64,000 nt of DNA from contig NZ_JAAGVZ010000003.1 in NCBI RefSeq assembly GCF_010882125.1, positions 1-64,000 of the forward strand, given 5' to 3'. The position numbers and the translations under genes were made by a program. This document shows positions 1 to 7,248 of this stretch, in pieces (position 1 is the first letter of the stretch; the number at the start of each line of letters is the position of its first letter). This DNA comes from Peribacillus alkalitolerans. GTDB lineage: Bacteria > Bacillota > Bacilli > Bacillales > DSM-1321. The notes beneath the pieces were generated by a model. That model was not told the DNA's origin, made no database searches, and was given only the letters and a program-made list of their open reading frames with translations.

Positions 1-1
1 C

Positions 2-283
2 CGTGAAGGATGTTATACAGAAGGGGCGAAGAGTAAAACATATTCGGTGACAATTAAATCGACCGAACATAAGGAACAAGAAACGTTTCAAAATAGTGAA
101 GAGTTTAAGGAACAGGCTCGTTCACGCTATAAAATTGAAGCCAAGAATAGTGAATTAAAACATGGACACGGGTATGATACAGCATCATCTGCGGGTCTAT
201 TCGGCATGGGAATTCAGGGTGCCACGACAATATTCGCCGTCAATCTCAAGAGAATTCTCACGCTTCTGAAAGAAAAGGAATAA
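2..283 (+). mobile_element. IS1182-family transposase, C-terminal end (partial)
   Basis: The reading frame is open from the left edge of the window and ends at a TAA at 281-283, so the first in-frame GTG at 47 is not a real start. The visible 93 residues contain the run YKIEAKNSELKHGHGYD, followed by GMGIQGATTIFAVNLKRIL. I recognise this as the conserved C-terminus of DDE transposases of the IS1182 family, which act in cis on their own terminal repeats. The rest of the gene lies outside the window, so I cannot say whether the element is intact. The segment from about 360 to 425 resembles the right end of such elements, but this is from memory. Confidence 0.8.
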
Positions 284-313
284 AGAAAAGGAATAAAGAA
301 AAGGGATAAAAAA

Positions 314-359
314 GAGCAATTTCTTGTTCTAAATCGAACGAGAAATTGCCCTTTTTTTT
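314..359 (+). terminator. terminator after the transposase
   Basis: Long hairpin with arms agagcaatttct and agaaattgccct around a short centre, followed by a run of seven T. It lies about 30 bases after the transposase stop and probably belongs to the IS right end. Confidence 0.75.
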
Positions 360-431
360 ATCTCACCATGTTTACATTTTTAAAAACGCAAGTTTTTCAG
401 TGCCCTCAATTCCTCCGGTCGGCACAAAAAA

Positions 432-1697
432 CTATTTATTCACTATATACCTCTTAAATTTCTCAGCATCCGACGCCTTACATTCCACTTTCATTAATGT
501 GCCTTCTTCTTCGTAGCTGACTTCTTTTACGTTCGCGACCTCGTTCAAATATGAAACGACGCCTCCTTGGTCATACGGGATGACCAATTCGCAGTTGACG
601 TATTGAGCGAATAGGTGTGAACGAATCATACTTGTCAGCTCTTCGATTCCGATACCGTTTTTCGCTGAAAAATAAATGTCATCCTGGTGGACAACCGGTA
701 AATCATCGCGAACTATCTCAGCCTTGTTGTAGGCATAGATAGTCGGGATTCCTTTTACTCCAATATCTTCAAGAGTTTGATTGGTTATGTCAATCAATTG
801 ACGGTAATTCGGATTCGAGTAATCAACCACGTGGATGAGCAAGTCTGCTTCTGCCACCTCTTCTAGCGTAGATCGGAATGCTTTGACAAGGTGATGGGGA
901 AGTTTGCTTACAAAGCCAACTGTATCCGTCAAAAGGAAAGATTTATTGTCTGGTAGCGTAATGTTACGCACCGATGTTTCCAATGTTGCGAACAGCATAT
1001 CCTTTTCAAATACCTTTTTTTCCACGTCTGGCATATAGGTTTGTAGCATGCTGTTCATGACTGTAGATTTCCCAGCATTCGTGTAACCGACTAATGCCAC
1101 AACAGGAACCTCGAGCTTTTTGCGTTTTTTACGCTGGATTTGGCGTTGGGCTACCATGATTTCTAAATCTTTTTTCAGGACGGAAATCTTTTCTTCAATA
1201 CGACGGCGGTCGAGTTCAATTTTCTTCTCCCCGGTACCTTTGTTCTTCGTACCTACCCCACCGCTTTGTCGGCCCAATGACTGGCCTAAGCCAACCAATC
1301 TTGGCAGCATATATTGAAGCTCTGCCACTTCTACCTGCAGCTGGGCTTCCTTCGTTTTGGCACGGTTCGCGAAAATATCCAGTATTAAAATCGTTCGATC
1401 AATGACTTTACAATCCAATTCCCTTTCCAGGTTACGGATTTGTGAGGGCGATAATTCATCATTAAAGATGACCAGGTTCGCATCTTTTTCTTCAACAAGG
1501 TGACGAACCTCCTCCACCTTCCCTTTACCGATATAATGCGACGGATTTACGCGTTGCAAACTTTGAGTGATGCGTCCTAATACTTCTACATCACATGCAT
1601 GCGTCAAGTTTACAAGCTCTTCCATTGAATATTCAAAATCCTCGGTATGCCCGAGATTCACTCCTACTAGTATCGCTTTTTCCACTATAGCTTCCAT
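432..1697 (-). CDS. hflX: GTPase HflX
   Basis: Ribosome-associated GTPase of 421 residues. The family binds 50S/70S ribosomes and splits stalled ones during stress or antibiotic exposure. The N-terminal HflX domain (residues 1-160) has the IGKGK and NDELSPSQIRNLE motifs and the glycine-rich segment GRQSGGVGTKNKG. A basic coiled coil follows, then the G domain with G1 GYTNAGKS (204-211), G3 DTVGF and G4 NKAE. The length is normal for the family. The ATG is preceded by a GGAGG at good spacing. The gene is not next to hfq, spoVK or glnR as in many relatives, and it sits behind a long structured leader with a 19-codon open frame, which suggests antibiotic-responsive control like that of Listeria HflXr. 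The function call is firm; the regulation is inference. Confidence 0.93.
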   Translation of the reverse strand: MEAIVEKAILVGVNLGHTEDFEYSMEELVNLTHACDVEVLGRITQSLQRVNPSHYIGKGKVEEVRHLVEEKDANLVIFNDELSPSQIRNLERELDCKVIDRTILILDIFANRAKTKEAQLQVEVAELQYMLPRLVGLGQSLGRQSGGVGTKNKGTGEKKIELDRRRIEEKISVLKKDLEIMVAQRQIQRKKRKKLEVPVVALVGYTNAGKSTVMNSMLQTYMPDVEKKVFEKDMLFATLETSVRNITLPDNKSFLLTDTVGFVSKLPHHLVKAFRSTLEEVAEADLLIHVVDYSNPNYRQLIDITNQTLEDIGVKGIPTIYAYNKAEIVRDDLPVVHQDDIYFSAKNGIGIEELTSMIRSHLFAQYVNCELVIPYDQGGVVSYLNEVANVKEVSYEEEGTLMKVECKASDAEKFKRYIVNK

Positions 1698-1788
1698 TTG
1701 CTACCTCCAAAAAATATATTTGTATAAGTTCAACTAGCCGCAAATGAAAAGTGGTACAGCGGACATCAGGCGTTTCAAACCAAATAAA

Positions 1789-1809
1789 AAGCACAGATGA
1801 ACTGTGCTT
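1789..1809 (-). terminator. proximal hairpin in the hflX leader
   Basis: Stem AAGCACAG/CTGTGCTT on the minus strand followed by TTTTTA. It lies about 90 bases upstream of the hflX ATG, inside the presumed leader, and could act as an attenuator. Confidence 0.6.
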
Positions 1810-1829
1810 AATAAACGGAATATGAGAAA

Positions 1830-1865
1830 GAAGCCAAAACCGTTGGACGGTTTTGGAACAGCTTC
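1830..1865 (-). terminator. distal hairpin in the hflX leader
   Basis: Stem CCAAAACCGT/ACGGTTTTGG, extended by GAAGC/GCTTC across a 4-base bulge and followed on the minus strand by TTTCTC. The U-tract is weak. With the hairpin at 1789-1809 it forms a pair of possible attenuators between the leader peptide and hflX. Confidence 0.5.
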
Positions 1866-1985
1866 TCAACACGTATGGAATTGACTATTTCCGCAAAATT
1901 CTAGACCTTGCGTTTGGTTTTCAAAAATAGACAGACCAATCCCGCTTACTCTGAACACGCACCAGAGTCCTTGAGCACTATTCAA

Positions 1986-2045
1986 TTAGCGGCACAAAGC
2001 TTGTAGTCGGATTCTTCCAGATAGGAAGCAAGCAGTCTGAATCAT
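1986..2045 (-). CDS. leader peptide upstream of hflX (19 aa)
   Basis: Minus-strand ATG with a strong GGAGGG Shine-Dalgarno (2054-2059) at 8-base spacing. It encodes MIQTACFLSGRIRLQALCR and then TAA. It lies just after a promoter and about 290 bases before hflX, with two hairpins in between. The internal Arg-Ile-Arg matches the basic-X-basic motif at which ribosomes with bound macrolide are known to stall. I infer a translation-coupled attenuator: stalling on this peptide would change folding of the leader and let transcription reach hflX. The frame and ribosome binding site are seen directly; the role is inferred. Confidence 0.55.
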   Translation of the reverse strand: MIQTACFLSGRIRLQALCR

Positions 2046-2066
2046 TTCGAAAACCCTCCGTTCCTT

Positions 2067-2101
2067 AAGATTATGGTCATTTTAACATATGTATTTCAAT
2101 G
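2067..2101 (-). promoter_or_regulatory. sigma-A-like promoter for the hflX leader
   Basis: On the minus strand, TTGTAT and TAAAAT hexamers are separated by 17 bases. Transcription would start about 15-20 bases before the leader-peptide ATG. Confidence 0.5.
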
Positions 2102-2115
2102 ATACAATGTTCCTT

Positions 2116-2775
2116 CTATAAATTAACGGGAATTTTATCCAACAAATCTTCCAGGGTCATTTCCCCCATAGATGATATGCGGACTTGATAATCTTCGAAT
2201 TCTAAATGTTTCGTTACCCCATTTGGTACAATCGCACAGTGAAGCCCAGCTTTTCGGGCAGCGATTAAGCCATTCAGTGAATCTTCAAATGCCAGCGCTT
2301 CATTTGGTTCGATCCCTAGAGCCTCCACTGCCTTCATATATTATTCTGGATCAGGCTTTACCTTGGACACATCATCACGTGTTTTGACTGTTTCGAAATA
2401 CTTTAAAATTCCTAGCTGCCTTAAATAGCCTTCTACCCATTGACGAGAAGAACTCGACGCAAGTGCAATTCGTAAGCCTCTGTCCTGTGCGGATTTAAGG
2501 TAATTTTCTACTCCTTCCCGCAATTCTGGCTCACCCATTTTTTTGTGATAAATCTCATGTGCTGTCTTTTCAATTACGCCCCGATCAATTGGAGATGTAG
2601 CATGTTGCCTTATATGTTGATACAAGACCTCATCAGTTGTCCCAATTACCTTTGAAAAATCCTCTATTTTCAAATCCATACCATATTCCAACAGTACTTC
2701 GCGATACGAATCGTACCAAACGGATTCAGTATCTATGATTAATCCGTCAAAATCAAAAACAAGTGCTTTAATCAT
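2116..2775 (-). pseudogene. HAD-family phosphatase interrupted by an in-frame stop
   Basis: This is a beta-phosphoglucomutase-like HAD hydrolase. The first segment (2341-2775) has the nucleophile motif DFDGLIIDTES at its N-terminus, the SSSSR motif II region and KPDPE. A TAA at 2341-2343 then interrupts the same frame, which continues with YMKAVEALGI and the motif IV residues AFEDSLNG down to 2116. Relatives have Leu-Tyr at this point, so one T-to-A change (TTA to TAA) explains the break. The first ATG overlaps the end of comK, so the two genes were probably translated together. Without the second half the protein would lack the Mg-binding Asp of motif IV. A sequencing error cannot be excluded. 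Confidence 0.85.
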
Positions 2776-3322
2776 CTTTTTTCTCCTTATACTCTATCTT
2801 CAGCCTTTCCTTCACAATCATGAGTCCCTTCTTAGGTTCTAAATAGAATTGACACTTTTCTTCTACTTTTTGCTTTAAATCCCTTGCCAGGAATTTACGA
2901 TTTTGAAATAATCGTTCCTTCATATTGATGGTTAATACATGTCCGTGCGTAAATGTTATCTCTGTATTGTAAATTTCAACAGCTCTATGTTTTATTATAT
3001 GATGCAAAGCAAACCAACCACAATCGATATTGTTCGGAGAAGAGTGTGGAAACCAGTAAAGATTGTGAAGAGAACTGATCATGACAGGTTGACTATAACC
3101 ATTTCCTAAATGGAATATTGCTGCTCTTCTTGCTCCTTCAAAATCGCTTCCATAGTGTAATAGACTGTCTTTTATGATCTGCATCGGGCTTTTATTAACC
3201 ACATAGATTTGGACTCCCTCCAAAACTAAAGAAATCAAATTTCCATATTGGTCTAACTTAGGTAAAATAAGAATCGTATCTAAATTGATACAATATTCAA
3301 CACGATATTTAGCATTTAACAT
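2768..3322 (-). CDS. comK: competence transcription factor ComK family
   Basis: This 184-residue protein is recognised as ComK-like by the ordered blocks NKSPMQIIKDSLLHYGSDFEGAR (residues about 48-70), PVMISSLHNLYWFPHSSP and CGWFALHHI. These match the B. subtilis pattern of MKPLQIVDRSCRFFGSSYAGRKAG, DPSNQIFLFPT and CGWISHVHV. ComK is the master activator of late competence genes and binds paired AT-boxes. An aaggtgg lies just before the ATG. The last codons overlap the HAD gene. The leader contains two strong hairpins (3369-3456), and a candidate AT-box lies further upstream. Some Bacillaceae have ComK1 and ComK2 paralogues; I cannot tell which this is. Confidence 0.85.
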   Translation of the reverse strand: MLNAKYRVEYCINLDTILILPKLDQYGNLISLVLEGVQIYVVNKSPMQIIKDSLLHYGSDFEGARRAAIFHLGNGYSQPVMISSLHNLYWFPHSSPNNIDCGWFALHHIIKHRAVEIYNTEITFTHGHVLTINMKERLFQNRKFLARDLKQKVEEKCQFYLEPKKGLMIVKERLKIEYKEKKDD

Positions 3323-3368
3323 TATTTAACCACCTTTCGAATTTGTTTATTTCCAATTCCTCTAAAAA

Positions 3369-3406
3369 GGGGTATACTAACCTTGGAGCAAGAGTTGGTA
3401 TACCCC
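3369..3406 (-). terminator. strong hairpin 47 bases upstream of comK
   Basis: Arms GGGGTATACCAAC/GTTAGTATACCCC (one mismatch), loop of 12, then TTTTTA on the minus strand. It has the form of an intrinsic terminator or attenuator, yet it sits directly in front of comK rather than behind a gene. Confidence 0.55.
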
Positions 3407-3417
3407 AGCTATTGCAC

Positions 3418-3456
3418 GGCCTTAAGCAACGTCCTGCCAGACAATTGCTTAAGGCC
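3418..3456. repeat. second inverted repeat upstream of comK
   Basis: Perfect 12-base arms GGCCTTAAGCAA/TTGCTTAAGGCC with a 15-base loop, 11 bases from the first hairpin. There is no clear T-run on either side. The 3323-3683 stretch holds no gene I can support. Confidence 0.7.
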
Positions 3457-3587
3457 ATCTTATTTTCTCACCCACATATTTTTAACCTCCCATTCCCCGG
3501 GCAATGTTTGACAATGATACGACATCATTCATCAAATTCCCCTGCCATTAGACCCATTATCTAAATTTTGGTATTTGTTGTAAATAT

Positions 3588-3630
3588 AAAATTCAGAATT
3601 TTCTTTACTATATTTATAAAAATTCATTTT
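3588..3630 (-). promoter_or_regulatory. candidate ComK AT-box upstream of comK
   Basis: An AAAA-N5-TTTT match at 3618-3630 fits the B. subtilis ComK AT-box consensus. A looser AAAA-N7-TTTT lies at 3588-3602, centred about 29 bases away. In AT-rich DNA such matches occur by chance. Confidence 0.3.
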
Positions 3631-3683
3631 TTTGACAAAAATAGCTACTAATACAAAAAACTGATTTCTTAAAGAAACCAGCA

Positions 3684-4292
3684 CTATCTATTTATTCTTC
3701 TTTTGTTGTTTCGAAAGGTATGTACGAAAATAATAACAAATATGATTAAACCAACTATCAATCCATATTTAGTCGATAACTCCACGATTGCTTCTATATT
3801 CTCTCCAAACAGAGAACCAAGAGTGAAATACAGTACGGTCCAAACAAACCCTGTTGAATAGGAATAAATTGCATATGACCTGAAGGACATTTTATTGATC
3901 CCAACGATGTAAGGTACTATATGTCGTACAACAGGTATGAAATAGCTGATTACTAGAGCATATTCCCTGTACTTTTCAATCATTTGATGGGATTTGTCAA
4001 TGTACATGACTTTTGATTTCTTCTTAATAGTATCTAATATTCTCACACCTACTGTTCTACCAAGGAAATATCCTAACGAAAGTCCAGACACGACCCCAAG
4101 GTAAGTCAGCAAAAAAGCGATAACAGGATTTAATATTCCAATGGATGATACAAAACCCCCACTCATTACAATCATCTCATCTGGTATCGGCATACCAATA
4201 ATTCCGAGCCATAAACAAAAAAACAATGCTAAATATCCAAAATGATTGATATATTGTAACAAGTCCTGTAAATCCAACACATCCACCCTCAT
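3684..4292 (-). CDS. DedA-family membrane protein
   Basis: This 202-residue polytopic protein of the DedA/SNARE-associated (VTT) family has the typical early segment LFFCLWLGIIGMPIPDEMIVMSGGF, a glycine-rich YFLGRTVG and a central VVRHIVPYIVGINKMSFRSYAIYS. The last resembles the conserved F/G-R-x-x-P-hydrophobic block of DedA. Family members are proposed lipid scramblases or undecaprenyl-phosphate recyclers in the cytoplasmic membrane. It is divergent from a second VTT-type protein at 4507, which may be a functional pairing. The start is an ATG with no strong Shine-Dalgarno visible. Confidence 0.85.
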   Translation of the reverse strand: MRVDVLDLQDLLQYINHFGYLALFFCLWLGIIGMPIPDEMIVMSGGFVSSIGILNPVIAFLLTYLGVVSGLSLGYFLGRTVGVRILDTIKKKSKVMYIDKSHQMIEKYREYALVISYFIPVVRHIVPYIVGINKMSFRSYAIYSYSTGFVWTVLYFTLGSLFGENIEAIVELSTKYGLIVGLIIFVIIFVHTFRNNKRRINR

Positions 4293-4506
4293 CCATTTCG
4301 ATATGGATTAAAGCGTATCTAACATTTATTAAGAATTACTGAGATTAAATCTTAAGATTTATTAAAATTCGATAAAATAGTCCAATATTTACCATAAGAT
4401 TTAGCTATTGGTTAATTAGAAAACTAGGTGTATATTTACATAGGGTCAATGAGATAATCCCACGCTATTAATGGACAAGGACACTTGAAAATTAGGAGAT
4501 TAATAA

Positions 4507-5061
4507 ATGCAGGAACTATTAGATTTTTTATTGGCTTTACCTTTAGAATTAGCAGCGATAATAAGCATCCTTTTAAATATTGGAATTAGCATTGTCGGGG
4601 TAGTTCCAAGTGCATTTCTAACCGTTATCAACATTCAATTATTCGGTTTAACTGTAGGAGTATTTGTTTCTTTTTTAGGGGAATTACTTGGAGGAATTGT
4701 TTCATTTTGGTTATATCGAAAGGGATTCCATAGATTCATCAGTCAAAAGTCCTTTAATTATCCAAGATTGCATCAATTATTGAATGTTAAAGGTAAGGAT
4801 GCCTTCTTCCTTGTATTTACTTTCCGCCTATTGATTTTCGTACCATCCAGTGCAGTTACCTTCTTCGCTGCTGTGGGTAAGATGTCATTGGTGACCTTCT
4901 TAGTGGCGAGTACTCTTGGTAAAGCCCCGGCTTTAGCGATAGAAACTTATTCGACCTATCAAATATTACACTGGACCCTACAAGGGAAAATCATCTTGTT
5001 TCTATTATCTGCGTTACTTATTATCATTATTTTAAGAAAATGGAAAACTAGTTCCACATAA
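4507..5061 (+). CDS. TVP38/TMEM64-type (VTT domain) membrane protein
   Basis: This 184-residue protein has about five hydrophobic segments. The order of motifs (VVPSAFLTVINIQLFG, then LGELLGGIVSFWLYRKG, then VFTFRLLIFVPSSAVTFFAA) matches the VTT/TVP38 family, including the F-x-R-hydrophobic-P motif. AGGAGAT precedes the ATG at normal spacing. It is divergent from the DedA gene and is followed after about 80 bases by a nucleoside hydrolase. The physiological substrate is unknown. Confidence 0.75.
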   Translation: MQELLDFLLALPLELAAIISILLNIGISIVGVVPSAFLTVINIQLFGLTVGVFVSFLGELLGGIVSFWLYRKGFHRFISQKSFNYPRLHQLLNVKGKDAFFLVFTFRLLIFVPSSAVTFFAAVGKMSLVTFLVASTLGKAPALAIETYSTYQILHWTLQGKIILFLLSALLIIIILRKWKTSST

Positions 5062-5144
5062 GCCCTTTGTTAAGGGTATTTTTTTTGTAATAAAACGTGA
5101 CATTTAACCAAATAGGGTCATATTTTAAGAGGAGGTGATAACAA

Positions 5145-6101
5145 TTGAAAAAAATCCTCTTGTTTTGTGATCCTGGCATTGATGACGCAATAGCGATTAT
5201 GTACTGTCTGTTACATCCTGGGTTAGATTTAGTTGGTCTGGTCACAAGCTATGGCAATGTCACGGAAAAACAAGCGACAGACAATGCCGCTTACCTGCTA
5301 TCGTTAGCTGGGCGTCAGGATATTCCCGTTATTCGAGGGGCAAAAGGGCCTTTTTCGGGTGAAATAGCAACATACTACCCAGAAATCCATGGTAGTGAAG
5401 GGTTGGGGCCGATTAAAACACCACAAGATTTCAATCCAACGGTTTATCCGTTTCAAAAAGCCCTTGATCTTATTTTAAAGCATGGTAACGAACTAACTAT
5501 TGTCGACGTAGGGAGATCCACATCATTGGCGATGGCATTTTTATTACTTGGAGCAGAAACAATGAATAAAGTGGAACAAATCTTTATCATGGGGGGCGCC
5601 TTTCTGCATCCTGGTAATGTAACTGCAGTGGCAGAAGCGAATTTTCATGGAGATTCCATCGCAACTGATTTAGTATTGGGACAAGGTAGAAATGTGACGA
5701 TCATCCCTTTGAATATCACCAATAAAGCAATCATTACATCTGAAATAATTGATAGAATCATTATAAAAGCTAATAATCCTTTTAAAGCATTATTGAAACC
5801 AACCATAGAGTACTATTCTGATGCGTACAAAAAATTAATCCCTGGTATCCAAGGCTCCCCTCTGCATGATGTTGTTACTTTATATGCGGTAGTTGCTCCA
5901 AATCAGTTCAACTATATAGAACGAAGGGTTAGGGTAGAGATATGGCAATCTAGGGGAATGGCCATCGCAGATTTTAGAGGAACCCCAAAAGAAGAACCTC
6001 CTGAAACAATAGACAAGGTAGCTTTTGATTTTAATTATGAGGCATTTAAAGAGGATTTCATCAAGATCATGATGAATCCGATTTATTACAGAAGAAATTA
6101 A
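5145..6101 (+). CDS. inosine-uridine-preferring nucleoside hydrolase family
   Basis: This 318-residue enzyme should cleave the N-glycosidic bond of nucleosides to ribose and free base. The N-terminal CDPGIDDA is the Ca2+-binding DxDxGxDD motif of the family, although the first Asp of the usual DTDPG is Cys here. The later segment PLHDVVTLYAV carries the conserved His-Asp near the C-terminus, and IMGGAF is present in the middle. The start is TTG with a perfect AGGAGGTGATAACA in front. Length fits the family. The Asp-to-Cys change could affect metal binding; I cannot judge its effect. Confidence 0.85.
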   Translation: MKKILLFCDPGIDDAIAIMYCLLHPGLDLVGLVTSYGNVTEKQATDNAAYLLSLAGRQDIPVIRGAKGPFSGEIATYYPEIHGSEGLGPIKTPQDFNPTVYPFQKALDLILKHGNELTIVDVGRSTSLAMAFLLLGAETMNKVEQIFIMGGAFLHPGNVTAVAEANFHGDSIATDLVLGQGRNVTIIPLNITNKAIITSEIIDRIIIKANNPFKALLKPTIEYYSDAYKKLIPGIQGSPLHDVVTLYAVVAPNQFNYIERRVRVEIWQSRGMAIADFRGTPKEEPPETIDKVAFDFNYEAFKEDFIKIMMNPIYYRRN

Positions 6102-6102
6102 T

Positions 6103-6127
6103 GGCCGACATCCCTCCAATGTCGGCC
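6103..6127. terminator. hairpin between convergent genes
   Basis: Arms GGCCGACAT/ATGTCGGCC with a 7-base loop just after the nucleoside hydrolase stop. It lacks a proper T-run, so it is a likely but imperfect bidirectional terminator. Confidence 0.5.
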
Positions 6128-6135
6128 TAACAAAG

Positions 6136-7248
6136 TCATTTTACATCTCCTTCATTTTGAATATGTACTTTCACTTGTACCTTTTGTAAAGACTCTTCAT
6201 TTAAATTCTCCAACTGTTCAATGGACCATTTATCTGGTTTAAATCGAAAAGGCTTTTCAGCTAAACTGAATACATCGTGTTTTACTTTTATTCCTGCTAG
6301 ATATGTTTCTTTGATTTCTTTTTTTACTTCTTCTTCTAAGATAGATATTAATTTTGATGTTTTAAAATTACCATCATTTTGCGTCACGTCGGCATTAAGA
6401 TCCAACTTTATTTGAAATGTTGGACTTGGGTTAGAGATTGTTTTGATTTTAAATTTTGCATCTCTAATGTTAAAAGCCACTACATTTTCACCCTGTTTTG
6501 TCTCAATATGAAAGTTTTTATATTCTTTATTCATCCATCGAATACCCCGAAGACTATTTTTATCTAGGTATACTACATCCTTATCTTTTTCAACCACATA
6601 TCCTCCGTCTATCTCAACGATCTTTTTAGGTTTCTTTTCCATCCAGTTTGATTCATTTATTGAAACCGAAGGTATAACTACAGTGGATACTGGGTCGGAA
6701 ATACTAGATAAAAATTGATGATATCGAACCGTAGTGAAAGTGCTACTTGGTACCAATATATCTTCAGGGTAAAACATTAAGGTAAAGATAGTAGGTAAAT
6801 TGAAAAAGCTTTCACCCTTTAAAACAGAAATGAAATCGCCCTTAGCTGAAAACACCCAAGAATTATAGCGAAAAAATGTACTCCTTCTTATTAGATCCTT
6901 AAAATTGTCTAGTTTTTGAGTCAACACAGATTCACTTAAAATAATCGAATGGATTTGCCCATATTGTATAGGAAGAGCAGTAGTCTCTTCCAAGTTTTTA
7001 AGTGCGGACTCAAATGAAATTCCTTTCCCTATTCCGATTAGGGGCGATGGAGCGTTTTCTGGAAGTCCAGCTTCTTGTTTTGCCACGTTTCCAAAACTAA
7101 GTGATTGAGTGTATACATAGTATTCATCATCTTTATAGTCAAAAGCAACGGAAACTAAATAATTGAAATTATGCGGTTCAACATTTCCCCAACAACCTTG
7201 AAGAGGAAGAATCATCACCATTATCAATAATAAATGAATTTTTCTCAT
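6136..7248 (-). CDS. spore germination lipoprotein, Ger(x)C family
   Basis: C subunit of a nutrient germinant receptor, 370 residues. A signal peptide with lipobox LQGC is followed by WGNVEPH, and the protein should be anchored on the outer face of the inner spore membrane. The body shows the Ger(x)C features: AFDYKDDEYYVYTQSLSFG near the start and a long amphipathic C-terminal domain. It is the last gene of the B-A-C operon; its start overlaps the end of the A-subunit gene by 4 bases (ATGA type), implying coupled translation. Which germinant is sensed cannot be read from the sequence. Confidence 0.9.
   Translation of the reverse strand: MRKIHLLLIMVMILPLQGCWGNVEPHNFNYLVSVAFDYKDDEYYVYTQSLSFGNVAKQEAGLPENAPSPLIGIGKGISFESALKNLEETTALPIQYGQIHSIILSESVLTQKLDNFKDLIRRSTFFRYNSWVFSAKGDFISVLKGESFFNLPTIFTLMFYPEDILVPSSTFTTVRYHQFLSSISDPVSTVVIPSVSINESNWMEKKPKKIVEIDGGYVVEKDKDVVYLDKNSLRGIRWMNKEYKNFHIETKQGENVVAFNIRDAKFKIKTISNPSPTFQIKLDLNADVTQNDGNFKTSKLISILEEEVKKEIKETYLAGIKVKHDVFSLAEKPFRFKPDKWSIEQLENLNEESLQKVQVKVHIQNEGDVK

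Noticed and set aside
1789-2060. hflX leader as 6S RNA, T-box or metabolite riboswitch
   Set aside because: I found no T-box AGGGTGG motif, no SAM, lysine or Mg box and no long closing stem typical of 6S RNA. The ribosome site plus short frame explain it better.
3343-3564. Open frame of 73 codons on the plus strand upstream of comK
   Set aside because: It runs through the two hairpins, has no ribosome site and no recognisable features; the hairpins explain the sequence better.
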